Source: an uncultured Acidobacteriota bacterium
GTDB taxonomy: Bacteria > Acidobacteriota > Polarisedimenticolia > Polarisedimenticolales > Polarisedimenticolaceae
Direction of reading: 5' to 3'
Assembly (NCBI GenBank): GCA_945787955.1
Contig: CALZKF010000045.1
Coordinates: 10,833-45,886, forward strand
Length of the DNA stretch: 35,054 bases
The position numbers were made by a program, and so were the translations under genes. Each line of letters begins with the position of its first letter. The stretch's first letter is position 1. Below, one piece after another: positions 17,679-27,910 of the stretch. The notes beneath the pieces are model-generated. The model was not told the DNA's origin. It worked only from the letters and a program-made list of their open reading frames with translations, and did no database searches.

Positions 17679-18755
17679 TCAGAAGCCGAATTCCAGTCTC
17701 AGGGTGAACACCAGGGCGTCTGCCACCGCCGGATCGCCGGAAGGGTGGATGATGTACTGCAGATCCGGTTTTAAGACAAAGTTTCGGCAGATTCTGAACC
17801 CGTAGAACAGTTCCAGGGCGGTCTCGTTTTCCTGGTACCCGTTCAGTTCACTGAGACCGGCCCGGGTCGCCATGAAACCGGCGGTGTCGTCGGGGCGAGA
17901 CCTGAATGGGCCGGTTACCGCCAATCCGGCGGCGTAGTGCGTTGTGATTGCCGCAACCGCCGCGTCGGCGGAGCCGGCCTGCAGGAACAGATCGAGGCCG
18001 GGGCGGAGGCGCTGTTCCAGTATGGCGTACACGCCGTCATGAGAATGGCGGGAGCTGCCGTCGAAGCCCGGCAGCCGGCCATGGTCCCGCCAGCCGCCCA
18101 GCACCAGACGGCCGTTGTCATCCCAGGAAAACCGGGCTTCCAGGATGGTGAACAAGCCGGCGGTGTTGTTGTCCGGTCCGTCCTCAAGCAGGCTGTCGTA
18201 CAGGCCGGCTCCTGCCGCGAACCAGTTCACAGGCTGAACCGTAACGTTGGCCGCCCACACCGGATTCGGGTAAGACGGGAAAGTGTGGATCGGCGGCGTG
18301 TAGCCGGCGGAGGAGTTGATGAACCCGCCTCCCGCCAGCACTACGGCAAAATCGGAATTCGCATCCAGACGGCCGAGTTTGTACTGCAGCAGGCCGTCCT
18401 TGAGGGTCTGGGAGAAGCCGGTTTCACCGAACTGTTCCATGTTGTCGGCGTCGATGTTGGAGAAGCCCTGGATGTCCCCGGCGAATTGTGAGCCGTTGGC
18501 GCCGCGCTGAACCTGGATCGTCGCGAACAGTTCCGCGCCGGGGAGCCCGGCTCCCTGCTCCAGATCCCATGCGATCCCCGCTTCCAACAGCCAGCGGGTC
18601 ACGGCCCGGTTTTCCAGGCCGCCGGAGGCGATGTCGCCGTGGTCCAGGATGAACGACACGTTCGGCCGGATCGCCGGATCCTCACCTGCGCAGGCCCAGG
18701 CGCCGTAGCCGACCGGCAGCAGTAAGATCATCAGGATGGTTCGTGTGAATCGCAT
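17679..18755 (-). CDS. Carbohydrate-selective porin OprB-like protein
   Basis: 358 aa. Signal peptide; LQYKLGRLDANSDFA, NPVWAANVTVQPVNWFAAGAGLYDS, GFMATRAGLSELNGYQENETALELFYGFRICRNFVLKPDLQYIIHPSGDP, C-terminal GF. Confidence 0.85.
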   Translation of the reverse strand: MRFTRTILMILLLPVGYGAWACAGEDPAIRPNVSFILDHGDIASGGLENRAVTRWLLEAGIAWDLEQGAGLPGAELFATIQVQRGANGSQFAGDIQGFSNIDADNMEQFGETGFSQTLKDGLLQYKLGRLDANSDFAVVLAGGGFINSSAGYTPPIHTFPSYPNPVWAANVTVQPVNWFAAGAGLYDSLLEDGPDNNTAGLFTILEARFSWDDNGRLVLGGWRDHGRLPGFDGSSRHSHDGVYAILEQRLRPGLDLFLQAGSADAAVAAITTHYAAGLAVTGPFRSRPDDTAGFMATRAGLSELNGYQENETALELFYGFRICRNFVLKPDLQYIIHPSGDPAVADALVFTLRLEFGF

Positions 18756-18764
18756 AATCTCCGG

Positions 18765-20504
18765 CTAGAACGGCTCGTCGCCTGAGGGGAGCTCTGCGCC
18801 GTTTTCCGTTTTAAGGCGGTCCATTTCTCGGCTGTAGGCCACCATCAGGTCCCGGCGTCCGAAAACCCCCAGGACACGGCCGCCTTCCGGATCGTCGCAT
18901 ACAATCACCGACCCGGTTCGGCGGCTGGCCAGCAGGCGGGCTGCCGCCGTGAGGTCGTCATCCGGCAGCAGGGGACCGACCGGCGGGCGCTGCAGATCCC
19001 GGGCCACCACCAGCTCTTTCGGGACGTCCGTGAGCAGGGCGCGGCGGATATCGTCCAGGGTCAACTCGCCGGTCAGGCGGCCGTCCCGGTCGGTGACCGG
19101 GAACAGATCCTGCTCGGTGCCAGACGCCAAATCCACCAGTTCGGCCAGCGTGTCGCTCTCCCGGACGATATGGACCTCATCCGGTTCCGGGATCCAGTAG
19201 TCATTCACCCGGATATGGTTCAGGATATCCACGGCGAAGGAACCCAGGTGAGCTGGAGAGTCACTTCGTGAACCGACCTGGTTCTCGTACAGCCGGACTG
19301 TGAGCGGCAGCACGAGGTATGCGATGGTCGCCACCAGCAGGGACGGCACCAGCAGACCGTAGGAGCCGGTCAACTCCATCCCCATGATCACCGAGGCGAA
19401 CGGCACCTTGGCCACGCCGGCGACGAAGCCGCACATTCCCACCATGATACAGGCTACCGGTGACGGGGCCATGCCGGGCAACAGCTCTACTGCAGCCTGA
19501 CCGAATGCGGCGCCGAGAGCGCCACCGATCACCAGGGATGGGCCGAACACGCCGCCGCTGCCGCCGCTGGCTATGGTCAGGGTGGTCGCGATGATTTTTA
19601 TCCCGGCGAACGCCAGGAGAAAACCGATGGTGTGGGCTCCGCTGATCGCCTCCTGGATGTAGCCGTAACCCATGCCCAGGGCCTGTGGGAACACCATGGC
19701 GATCACGCCGAGGAGCAGGCCGCCCAGTGCAGGCTTCAACCAGGCCGGCATCCGGAGCGGCTTGAAGATCCGGTCCCGAAAGCCGTAAAATATTTTCGGG
19801 TAGATGGCGCCTACCAGGGCGCAGACCACTCCCAGCAAGGCGTACAGCAGCAGCTGGCTCGGGTGGCTGAACTCGATGTCCGGCACGTCGAACAGGACGT
19901 ACTCGAATTCCGGCTTGCTGTAGAGGCACTCGGCGGAGAAGAAGGCCGCCCCCAGGGGGGCGCGGAAGATCGCGCCGATGCCGCCGGCGGTGCCGGCCAT
20001 CATCATGATGCGGCGGTCGTGATTGGTCAGCTTCAGCAATGAGGCCAGGAACGACCCGAAGCCGGCGCCGATCTGGGCGATCGGCCCCTCGCGGCCGGCG
20101 GAGCCGCCGGATCCGATGGTCACCGCAGACGCAAGAGCCTTCACCAGCGGTACCCGCTTACGGATCTTGCCCTTGAGGTGGTGGAAGGCGTACAAAACAC
20201 CATCGGTGCCGTGTCCCTCGGCTTCAGGCGCGAAACGGAACACCAATGCGCCTGAGATCAGGCCGCCCACCACCAGGGCCAACGGCAGGAGCCAGATGTT
20301 CTCGGGACCATGCCCCGGACCACCCTCCATGCCTGCGCCCGGGGGCCGAAAACGACCGATGCCCCCCAGAAGGTAATGTTCCGAAAACTTGAACATCAGA
20401 TCGAACAGGATGGCGCCGAACCCGGAGACCGTACCGATCAGTGCGCTCAGGAGGATCCATCGCCCGCGCCGCCGCAGGCGCAGGTCCCGAAAGTGCAGGT
20501 TCAT
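18765..20504 (-). CDS. ClC-family chloride channel/transporter with C-terminal CBS domains
   Basis: 579 aa. [43 protein letters not shown]-terminal paired CBS-like region. Confidence 0.93.
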   Translation of the reverse strand: MNLHFRDLRLRRRGRWILLSALIGTVSGFGAILFDLMFKFSEHYLLGGIGRFRPPGAGMEGGPGHGPENIWLLPLALVVGGLISGALVFRFAPEAEGHGTDGVLYAFHHLKGKIRKRVPLVKALASAVTIGSGGSAGREGPIAQIGAGFGSFLASLLKLTNHDRRIMMMAGTAGGIGAIFRAPLGAAFFSAECLYSKPEFEYVLFDVPDIEFSHPSQLLLYALLGVVCALVGAIYPKIFYGFRDRIFKPLRMPAWLKPALGGLLLGVIAMVFPQALGMGYGYIQEAISGAHTIGFLLAFAGIKIIATTLTIASGGSGGVFGPSLVIGGALGAAFGQAAVELLPGMAPSPVACIMVGMCGFVAGVAKVPFASVIMGMELTGSYGLLVPSLLVATIAYLVLPLTVRLYENQVGSRSDSPAHLGSFAVDILNHIRVNDYWIPEPDEVHIVRESDTLAELVDLASGTEQDLFPVTDRDGRLTGELTLDDIRRALLTDVPKELVVARDLQRPPVGPLLPDDDLTAAARLLASRRTGSVIVCDDPEGGRVLGVFGRRDLMVAYSREMDRLKTENGAELPSGDEPF

Positions 20505-22354
20505 TCCACGGTGACGCTTTTCGCCAGGTTGCGTGGTTGGTCCACGTCGCAGCCTCTGAGGAGGGCGATATGGTACGCCATCAACTGCAGCGGCAGCACC
20601 ATCAGGAGCGGCGAGAGAAGTTCGTGCGTCTTCGGGACGACGATGACGCCGTCGGCCGTATCGTCCAGATCCTCGTTGGCTTGATCCGTGACGGCGATGA
20701 CTATGCCGGAGCGGGCCTTGACCTCGGCGATGTTGGCCAACATTTTTTCAAACACCGCGTCGTGGGGAATTATGGCAACCACAGGCAGGTTCTCGTCGAT
20801 CAGGGCGATCGGGCCGTGTTTCATTTCCCCGGCCGGGTAACCTTCGGCGTGGATGTAGGAGATCTCCTTCAGCTTCAGCGCACCTTCCAGGGCGATCGGG
20901 TAGTTCACTCCCCGGCCGAGGTAGAGGAAATCGCTGTGGTTCTGGAACACCTGGGCCATCTGCTGGATCTCGGTGTCGTCGGCCAGGAACCGCTCCATCT
21001 GGGCCGGGATGTGGTACAGGTGCCGCACGATGGTCAGGAACTGTTCCTTCTCCAGTACGCCGCGGGCCTGACCGATTTTCAGGGCCAGCAGGGTCAGGGC
21101 AACCAGCTGGCTGGTGAACGCCTTGGTGGAGGCGACCCCGATCTCCGGTCCTGCGTGGGTGTAGATGGTGCCTGTCGCCTCCCGGGTCAGCATCGATCCG
21201 ACCACGTTGCAGATCCCGATGGTTTTGGCGCCCTTGGACTTGGCCTCGCGCAGGCCGGCCAGGGTATCGGCGGTTTCGCCGGATTGGCTGATCAGCACCG
21301 GAAGGGTCCTGGCGTCCACCAGGGGGCTGCGATAGCGGTATTCGGAGGCGTAATCGACCTCTACCGGGATCCGGGCCAGTCGCTCCAGCAGGAACTTGCC
21401 CACCAACCCGGCATGCCACGAGGTGCCGCAGGCGATGATCGCCATCCGTTCAGCGGCCCTCAGGTCATCGTCCGTCAGGCCGGTCTCCGCCAATTCCAGG
21501 AAGATCTCCTCGGATTCCAGAGAAACCCGGCCCAGCAATGTATCCCGAACGGCACGGGCCTGTTCATGGATCTCCTTCAACATGAAATGCCGGTAACCGC
21601 CCTTCTCCGCCATGATCGGGTCCCACGGGATCCGGGTCGGCTGTTTGTCCACCGGTTTGCCGGCGGCGGTTTTGATTTCCATCCCGCCTGGCGTCAGGAC
21701 CACGACCTCGTGGTCATCCATGAAAATAACGTTCTTGGTGTGGTGCAGGATCGCCGGGATGTCCGACGCCACGAAATACTCGCCCGGCTCTTCCCCGATC
21801 CCGATCACCAGAGGGGGGCCGACTCTGGCGGCCACCAGGGTGTCGGGAGCCTCGGTGTGCAGCGCCACCAGGACGTAGATCCCACGGAGACGGGCCAGGA
21901 TGGCGGTGAACGAAACAGCCAGGTCGGTTCCCGCAGTCTTCATTTCGTCTTCAATCAGGTGGGCGACGATTTCGGTATCGGTTTCGGTGACGAAGGTGTG
22001 GCCTCTCTGCTGCAACTCTTTCTTCAACTCAAGGTAGTTTTCGATGATGCCGTTGTGGATGACCACCAGTTTGCCGGAGCAGTCCCGGTGTGGATGGGCG
22101 TTCTCTTCGGTGGGGCGTCCGTGGGTCGCCCAGCGAGTGTGCCCCAGGCCGAAACTGCCGTGGGCCGGATCGGCTGCCAGGACCCTTTCCAGGTCCCGTA
22201 ATTTACCGGCGGCGCGGCGGAGCTCCAGTTTCCCGTCGTCGTCCACTACGGCGATACCGGCGGAGTCATAACCCCGGTACTCAAGTCGCCGCAGGCCCTC
22301 TACCAGGACCTCGGTGGTATCTTTCGGACCGATATAGCCGACGATTCCGCACAT
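20501..22354 (-). CDS. glmS: Glutamine-fructose-6-phosphate aminotransferase (isomerizing)
   Basis: 617 aa. [33 protein letters not shown]; two SIS domains; C-terminal [15 protein letters not shown]. Confidence 0.98.
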   Translation of the reverse strand: MCGIVGYIGPKDTTEVLVEGLRRLEYRGYDSAGIAVVDDDGKLELRRAAGKLRDLERVLAADPAHGSFGLGHTRWATHGRPTEENAHPHRDCSGKLVVIHNGIIENYLELKKELQQRGHTFVTETDTEIVAHLIEDEMKTAGTDLAVSFTAILARLRGIYVLVALHTEAPDTLVAARVGPPLVIGIGEEPGEYFVASDIPAILHHTKNVIFMDDHEVVVLTPGGMEIKTAAGKPVDKQPTRIPWDPIMAEKGGYRHFMLKEIHEQARAVRDTLLGRVSLESEEIFLELAETGLTDDDLRAAERMAIIACGTSWHAGLVGKFLLERLARIPVEVDYASEYRYRSPLVDARTLPVLISQSGETADTLAGLREAKSKGAKTIGICNVVGSMLTREATGTIYTHAGPEIGVASTKAFTSQLVALTLLALKIGQARGVLEKEQFLTIVRHLYHIPAQMERFLADDTEIQQMAQVFQNHSDFLYLGRGVNYPIALEGALKLKEISYIHAEGYPAGEMKHGPIALIDENLPVVAIIPHDAVFEKMLANIAEVKARSGIVIAVTDQANEDLDDTADGVIVVPKTHELLSPLLMVLPLQLMAYHIALLRGCDVDQPRNLAKSVTVE

Positions 22355-22390
22355 ATACTCGTCTCCCCGATGTACGCCCCGTAAGAAAAG

Positions 22391-23824
22391 CTATTTCTTC
22401 GACGTTGTGGCGCCACCCTTCGAGCCCGATTTCTTCTTGTCGGCATTCTTCTTGACCCAGCCCAGCTTGTTGAACTGGCGTCCCCGGCCCACCGCCAGAG
22501 CGCCGGCCGGTACATCTTTGGTGATAGTGGATCCGGCGCCGACGTAAGCGCCGTCACCAAGCTTCACCGGGGCGACCAGTTGGCTGTCGCTGCCTATGAA
22601 CACGTTTTTGCCCAGGGTGGTCTGGTGTTTGTCCACGCCGTCGTAGTTGCAGGTGATCGTGCCGGCACCGATGTTGCTGTTCTCACCGATGTCGGCATCG
22701 CCGAGATAACTCAGGTGGGACGCCTTGACCCCATCATGCAGGCGGGCTTTCTTCACTTCGACGAAATTGCCCACTTTCACGCCTTTGTCCAGCCGCGTGC
22801 CGGGTCGCAGATGGGCGAACGGACCTATCTGGACGTTGTCGCCGATCTGGCTGTCGGTTATCACCGAGTGGTCCTTGACGGTGACGGAGCCGCCCAGCCG
22901 GCTGTCTGCGATCCGGGTCCCGGATCGCACGGTGCAACCTTCGCCGAGAACCACAAAGCCCTCAAGGAGCACATCCGGGTACAGCACGGTGTCTTTACCG
23001 ATCTTGGCCCGGGGATCGACCCAGGTCCGGTCCGGATCCAGGATGGTGACGCCGGCTCGCTGCAGTGCTTCGTTCTTGCGGCCGTACACGGTGCGGGTCG
23101 CCTGAGCCAGTTCCGCCCGGCTGTTGACGCCCAGAACTTCTTCGGTATCGTTGTGACAAACCGCCACAACCTTCTCATTCATCCGAATCAACCTGTGGAC
23201 CGCGTCGGTGAGGTAGTACTCCCGCTGGGCGTTGTTGGGTCTGATTTTGGACAGCGCCGGCAACAGTCGAGCCGGATTGGCGCAGTAGATGCCGACATTG
23301 ATTTCCCGGATCCGGCGCTGCTCCGAAGTGGCGTCCCGGTCCTCAACGATCCCCTGGATACCGCCGTGCTCCCCGCGGATGATCCGGCCGTAACCGGCTG
23401 CGTCGGGGAGGCGGGCGGTGAGCACCGTGAGGGCGGCGCCGGACCGGCGGTGCCGGCTCAGCAGGGACCGCAGGGTCGCCGGCCGCAGGGTCGGCAGATC
23501 ACCGTTCAGGATCAGGAGCTGTCCCCGGCTGCGAAGTTTCAGCCCCGCCACCGCCTTGATCACCGCGTGGCCGGTGCCGCGCTGGTGCTTCTGAAGGACG
23601 AAATCGGTGGGGACGCCGTCCAGTGCGTCTCTGACGGCGTCGGCCTGGTGGCCGATCACGGTGATCAACTGCCGTGGTCTAAGAGCCAGGGCGCAGTCCA
23701 TGACGTGGGAAATCATCGGCCGGCCGGCCACCTCGTGGAGGAGCTTGATTCGGCGGGAGTTCATCCGGGTCCCCATACCGGCGGCCAGGATGATCGCGGA
23801 AACCGGTTCCCGGGGGGGAGCCAT
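22391..23824 (-). CDS. glmU: Bifunctional UDP-GlcNAc pyrophosphorylase / GlcN-1-P acetyltransferase
   Basis: 477 aa. IILAAGMGTRMNS, left-handed-helix repeats, GAGTITCNYDGVDKHQT, GAGSTITKDVP. Lys-rich C-terminal tail. Confidence 0.97.
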   Translation of the reverse strand: MAPPREPVSAIILAAGMGTRMNSRRIKLLHEVAGRPMISHVMDCALALRPRQLITVIGHQADAVRDALDGVPTDFVLQKHQRGTGHAVIKAVAGLKLRSRGQLLILNGDLPTLRPATLRSLLSRHRRSGAALTVLTARLPDAAGYGRIIRGEHGGIQGIVEDRDATSEQRRIREINVGIYCANPARLLPALSKIRPNNAQREYYLTDAVHRLIRMNEKVVAVCHNDTEEVLGVNSRAELAQATRTVYGRKNEALQRAGVTILDPDRTWVDPRAKIGKDTVLYPDVLLEGFVVLGEGCTVRSGTRIADSRLGGSVTVKDHSVITDSQIGDNVQIGPFAHLRPGTRLDKGVKVGNFVEVKKARLHDGVKASHLSYLGDADIGENSNIGAGTITCNYDGVDKHQTTLGKNVFIGSDSQLVAPVKLGDGAYVGAGSTITKDVPAGALAVGRGRQFNKLGWVKKNADKKKSGSKGGATTSKK

Positions 23825-23827
23825 GAT

Positions 23828-24373
23828 CTATCCCTCGGCCGGAGTCGGCTCGATGAGATCGATGAACCCGGCGTCGTCCCGAATCGGCTCGAAGTCCGAA
23901 TCGTTCACCGCCTGGAAGCGGATTGCCGGGTCACCCAGAACCGCCTGACGCAGGTCGGCCACCGCCAACTGGGCGTTGCCTTGCATGCTGAAGGCAGAGG
24001 CCCGGGCAAACAGGTATTTCGGGGAGGTCGGGTCTTGCTTCAAGGCGTTCCCCAGGCACCGGATAGCCTCGTCGTGGTTGCGCCGGTTGGAGTTCATGAC
24101 TCCGAGGTAATACCAGTCGTCGGCGGTACTTGGCTCGCCGGCGGCCGGAGCGAGCCTGTTCTCGCAAATGGTGGCGTAGGCCCCGGCCCGTTGGGCCAGT
24201 TCCCGTTCTTCCGGACTGCCGGCGGCGATCGCCAGGAACGCCTCCCTGGCCGTGGCGTAATCCCCCTTCTGGAGGAGCTTGCTGGCTTTGCCGAACTCTT
24301 TCAGGGCGCTGTCGTAGGCGTCGCTCTGGGCAGCCGTCTTGCCCGGGGCTCTCTTGGTCTTCTTGGTCGCCAT
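23828..24373 (-). CDS. TPR-like hypothetical protein
   Basis: 181 aa. Repeat-like helices (LGVMNSNRRNHDEAIRCLGNALKQDPTSPKYLFARASAFSMQGN); basic N-terminus. Confidence 0.65.
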   Translation of the reverse strand: MATKKTKRAPGKTAAQSDAYDSALKEFGKASKLLQKGDYATAREAFLAIAAGSPEERELAQRAGAYATICENRLAPAAGEPSTADDWYYLGVMNSNRRNHDEAIRCLGNALKQDPTSPKYLFARASAFSMQGNAQLAVADLRQAVLGDPAIRFQAVNDSDFEPIRDDAGFIDLIEPTPAEG

Positions 24374-24391
24374 CTTTTATTTGTCCCTCGA

Positions 24392-24406
24392 GCACCCGGA
24401 GGGTGC
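24392..24406. repeat. Perfect palindromic hairpin GCACCC-GGA-GGGTGC
   Basis: 6-bp perfect stem, 3-nt loop. Lies between the candidate minus promoter (24437-24465) and the start of the TPR-like gene. Confidence 0.7.
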
Positions 24407-24436
24407 CGCATAATGAAAGGATGCCGGAAACCCAAG

Positions 24437-24465
24437 ATCATAGCCGTGTGCCGGTAGAGATTCAA
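24437..24465 (-). promoter_or_regulatory. Candidate sigma70 promoter for the TPR-glmU-glmS-clc-oprB operon
   Basis: Minus strand TTGAAT (24465-24460), 17-nt spacer, TATGAT (24442-24437). Confidence 0.6.
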
Positions 24466-24476
24466 GAGAGGGTAGA

Positions 24477-24995
24477 ATGACAGCCATGGACGGGTTCCTG
24501 GGATTCGGCAGCAACCTCGGAGACCGTGCCGCCGCCCTCCAGGCAGGCCTGTGTCGTCTGGAAGGTCGCGGAGTGCGGATCCTGGCGGTTTCCTCGGTGT
24601 TTGAGACCGAGCCGGTGGGCTGTGGGGAGCCGGATATGTTTCTCAACCAGGTAGCCATGGTGCGGTTCGATGGCAGCCCGGAGCAATTGCTCGCACGGAC
24701 CCAGGAGGTGGAGCGGCTGGCCGGCAGGATAAGGACCCGGCGTAACGTTCCCAGGCCGCTGGACATCGATCTGTTGCTGTTCCGGGGCCACGAACGCAGG
24801 GATTCGCCACCGATCCTGCCCCATCCCCGGATGTGGGGCCGCCGGTTCGTTCTTGTCCCCCTGTCGGAACTGGCACCGAATCTGCTGAACCCGCTCACCG
24901 GTCGAACCGTCCTTGAAGAGTTGGGTGGATTGCTGGAAGGGGAGGTCCGCCCTTATAATCCTGGCCTTCGACCACAGGAGCGTCCCGGCTTATGA
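24477..24995 (+). CDS. folK: 2-amino-4-hydroxy-6-hydroxymethyldihydropteridine diphosphokinase
   Basis: FLGFGSNLGDRAAALQAGL, RPLDIDLLLFRG, LPHPRMWGRRFVLVPLSELAP. Start may be the second ATG (24486). Confidence 0.95.
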   Translation: MTAMDGFLGFGSNLGDRAAALQAGLCRLEGRGVRILAVSSVFETEPVGCGEPDMFLNQVAMVRFDGSPEQLLARTQEVERLAGRIRTRRNVPRPLDIDLLLFRGHERRDSPPILPHPRMWGRRFVLVPLSELAPNLLNPLTGRTVLEELGGLLEGEVRPYNPGLRPQERPGL

Positions 24996-25630
24996 AATTC
25001 AAGTCGATTGCCGTGGAAGGCCCGATCGGTGTGGGCAAGACCTCGTTCGTGGAGTTGCTGGCCCGCAAGTTCGACGCCCACAAGATCCTCGAGGACATCG
25101 ACAACCCGTTTCTCAACGATTTCTACCAGGACAAGCCGGGTTCGGCGTTCCAGGCCCAGTTGTTTTTCCTGCTGTCCCGCTACCGGCAACTCCAGGAGCT
25201 GACCCAGAGGGATCTGTTCAGCCAGATCATGCTGGCCGATTACATCTTCCCGAAGGACAAGATCTTTGCCTACCTCAACCTGGACGATTCGGAGCTGATG
25301 ATCTACGACAAGCTCTACAACATGCTGGAGGCTCAGGTTCCCAAGCCGGACCTGGTGATCTTCCTGCAGGCCGAGACCTCCTGTCTGGTGGACCGTATCC
25401 TGAGGCGGCGGAGGAAATTCGAGGCGGGCATTTCCGAGGCCTACATCAACGAGGTCAACAAGGCCTACAACTATTACTTCTTCCACTACAACCAGGCCCC
25501 GCTGTTGGTCATCGACACTACCAACATCGATTTCGTTCATCAGGAAGAGCACCTGGACGAACTGGTGGAGCAGATTCGCAAGATGGACCGGGGCGTCCAG
25601 TACTACCGGCCACTGGGCAAGGCACTGTAA
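24992..25630 (+). CDS. Deoxynucleoside kinase
   Basis: MKFKSIAVEGPIGVGKTSFVELLARK, QLFFLLSRYRQLQEL, DYIFPKDKIFAYLNL. ATGA overlap with folK. Confidence 0.9.
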   Translation: MKFKSIAVEGPIGVGKTSFVELLARKFDAHKILEDIDNPFLNDFYQDKPGSAFQAQLFFLLSRYRQLQELTQRDLFSQIMLADYIFPKDKIFAYLNLDDSELMIYDKLYNMLEAQVPKPDLVIFLQAETSCLVDRILRRRRKFEAGISEAYINEVNKAYNYYFFHYNQAPLLVIDTTNIDFVHQEEHLDELVEQIRKMDRGVQYYRPLGKAL

Positions 25631-25697
25631 TCATTAACGCTGTTCAAGCCGGCATTCCCTCGACCCGAGACGTCGTGGCGGGGAGAAAGAAGGCGAC

Positions 25698-26519
25698 ATG
25701 AAGTTCAACGATTCCGCTGATTCCCGAGTCACCGTACCGGCATTCCGGCGCAGCAAGCCCGGGGATCCACCTCGGGTGGTTCTCACCGCCTACGATGCCG
25801 CAACCGCTGCCGTGGCCGAGGCCGGCGGTGTGGACTGCATCCTGGTAGGGGATTCCCTGGGGATGGTGGTTCTGGGGCACGAAAACACACTGGCGGTGAC
25901 GATGGATGACATGATCCACCACGCTGCGGCCGTGAACCGGGTCCGGCGGCGTGCCCTGCTGGTGGTGGACATGCCGTGGCTGTCGTACCACATCAGCGTG
26001 GAAGATGCGGTGCGGAACGCCGCCAGGCTGATCCAGGAGACCGGCGCCGATGCGGTGAAACTGGAGGGGGGCGCCGAACGGGTTCCTGTAATCGAGGCGA
26101 TCCTGAACGCCGAAATCCCGGTGATGGGCCACCTCGGCCTGACCCCCCAGTCGGTGTTGAAGATGGGCGGCTACAAGGTGCAGGGACGCAAGGCAGGCCG
26201 GGCGGAACTGCTGATGGAAGACGCCCGGGTGCTGCAGGAAACCGGCGTGTTCAGCCTGGTGCTTGAGGGCATGCCGGTCGCACTGGCCGAAAGAATCACC
26301 GCAGCGGTCCAGGTTCCCACGATCGGGATCGGCGCCGGCCCGGGGTGCGACGGCCAGGTGCTGGTGATTCATGACCTGCTGGGTATGCTGCCGGGTCCGG
26401 TGCCGAAATTCGTACGGCAGTACGCCGACGCCCACGCCGATCTGGTTTCGGCTGTCAAGACCTGGGCCGGCGACGTCCGGAACCGCCGCTTCCCGGCAGA
26501 TGTGGAGAGTTACGGCTAA
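25698..26519 (+). CDS. panB: 3-methyl-2-oxobutanoate hydroxymethyltransferase
   Basis: TAYDAATAAVAEAGGVDCILVGDSLGMVVLGHENTLAVTMDDMIHHAAAV; GHLGLTPQSVLKMGGYKVQGR. Confidence 0.97.
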   Translation: MKFNDSADSRVTVPAFRRSKPGDPPRVVLTAYDAATAAVAEAGGVDCILVGDSLGMVVLGHENTLAVTMDDMIHHAAAVNRVRRRALLVVDMPWLSYHISVEDAVRNAARLIQETGADAVKLEGGAERVPVIEAILNAEIPVMGHLGLTPQSVLKMGGYKVQGRKAGRAELLMEDARVLQETGVFSLVLEGMPVALAERITAAVQVPTIGIGAGPGCDGQVLVIHDLLGMLPGPVPKFVRQYADAHADLVSAVKTWAGDVRNRRFPADVESYG

Positions 26520-27365
26520 ATGGAAATTATCCGCAAAGTAAGCTCCATGCGAGAGATCTCCAGTCAGATCCTGGCAGCACGGAGGACCATCGGCTTCGTG
26601 CCGACCATGGGCTGTCTCCATGACGGCCACCTGGCGCTGGTGCGCAGGATGAAACAGCTCGCCGACGTGGTGGTGGTCTCCATTTTCGTGAACCCTTCCC
26701 AGTTCGGTCCGGACGAGGATTTCGGGAAATACCCCCGGCAGCTGACCCGGGACACCGATCTGCTCATCGCCGAGGGGGTTGACTATGTGTTCAGCCCGGA
26801 GGCGGAGGAGATCTACCCGGAGGGGCCGGCGACAACGGTGGAGGTGGAGGATCTGTCTACTCGCCTAGAAGGGGCGAGCCGGCCCGGGCATTTCCGGGGT
26901 GTAACCACGGTGGTGATGAAGCTGCTTCAGATCGTGCGGCCCACCTTGGTGGTGCTCGGGCAGAAGGACGCCCAACAGGCAGTGATCGTGCGGCGGATGA
27001 TCGATACCCTGTTCCTGGGGACCGAGTTGTTGGTTCTGCCGATTGTCAGGGACGAGGACGACGTCGCCCTATCCAGCCGCAACGCATTCCTCTCTTCAGG
27101 AGAGCGCCGGGCGTCCCGGGCGATCTACAGGGCTCTGTGCGACGCCCGTGAGGCGGCAGAGGCCGGGGAGAGGGACCCGGAGGCGATAGTCGGGAGGGCG
27201 CGGGAAATCATTGAAGCTGAAGACAGGCTTCGTATCGATTACCTGGAATTGGTGGACGGCAACCTGTTACGGCCGGTGACTGCGGTGGAGGGTCGCATGC
27301 TTCTGGTGGCGGCGGTTTACGCCGGTGTCACCCGCCTCCTGGACAATGTTGAAATAGCCACCTAA
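26520..27365 (+). CDS. panC: Pantothenate synthetase
   Basis: GFVPTMGCLHDGHLALVRRMK, VSIFVNPSQFGPDEDFGKYPR, FRGVTTVVMKLLQIVRP, SSRNAFLSSGER. Confidence 0.97.
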   Translation: MEIIRKVSSMREISSQILAARRTIGFVPTMGCLHDGHLALVRRMKQLADVVVVSIFVNPSQFGPDEDFGKYPRQLTRDTDLLIAEGVDYVFSPEAEEIYPEGPATTVEVEDLSTRLEGASRPGHFRGVTTVVMKLLQIVRPTLVVLGQKDAQQAVIVRRMIDTLFLGTELLVLPIVRDEDDVALSSRNAFLSSGERRASRAIYRALCDAREAAEAGERDPEAIVGRAREIIEAEDRLRIDYLELVDGNLLRPVTAVEGRMLLVAAVYAGVTRLLDNVEIAT

Positions 27366-27411
27366 GTCTAGTTATATCTTTGGTTTATGGGATCTATTAA
27401 CCGGCGCCGAC

Positions 27412-27440
27412 TTGCCCGGTTCCCTTGTGGCCGGTACACT
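27412..27440 (+). promoter_or_regulatory. Candidate promoter for panD
   Basis: TTGCCC (27412-27417), 17-nt spacer, TACACT (27435-27440), in the panC-panD gap. Confidence 0.5.
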
Positions 27441-27523
27441 GCGCCCGGTGCGAGATACTCGATTCAGGCGTCGAGCCGGCGGTTCGTGCGGGTAGGCGAC
27501 CTGGTAATGGAGAGACCAAAAAA

Positions 27524-27910
27524 ATGACAAGAGAGATGCTGCGAGCCAAGGTCCATAGGATCACGGTTACGGAGCGAAACGTGGAATACGAAGGCTCCCT
27601 CACGCTGGATGCCGGCCTGATGGAAGCGTGCGGGATGGTGCCGTATGAACGCATCGACGTTTTCGATGTGGACAATGCCGGCCGTTTCAGCACCTACCTA
27701 ATCGAGGGTGAACGAGGCAGCGGCGCCTGTGAGGTCAACGGGGCGGCGGCCCATCTGGTCAACATGGGTGACAAGCTGATCATCGTGGCCTACTGCCAGT
27801 TGGATGAAGCCGACGTTCCCGGCCACAAGCCCAGGGTGGTCCTGGTTCACGACGACAATGCCCTGCGGGAAGTGAAAGACTTCGAAGGCGCCGGGGTCAA
27901 GCTGGCCTGA
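27524..27910 (+). CDS. panD: Aspartate 1-decarboxylase
   Basis: MTREMLRAKVHRITVTERNVEYEGSLTLDAGLMEACGMVPYERIDV. GS autocleavage site; RFSTYLIEGERGSGACEVNGAAAHL. Confidence 0.96.
   Translation: MTREMLRAKVHRITVTERNVEYEGSLTLDAGLMEACGMVPYERIDVFDVDNAGRFSTYLIEGERGSGACEVNGAAAHLVNMGDKLIIVAYCQLDEADVPGHKPRVVLVHDDNALREVKDFEGAGVKLA

Noticed and set aside
20441-22201. 586-aa plus ORF opposite glmS
   Set aside because: Long but purely antisense to GlmS; composition is that of a shadow frame.
22355-22390. glmS ribozyme upstream of glmS
   Set aside because: Only 36 bp separate glmU and glmS, too short for the ribozyme core.
22580-24457. 625-aa plus ORF opposite glmU and the TPR-like gene
   Set aside because: Spans two real minus-strand genes; no domain recognised.
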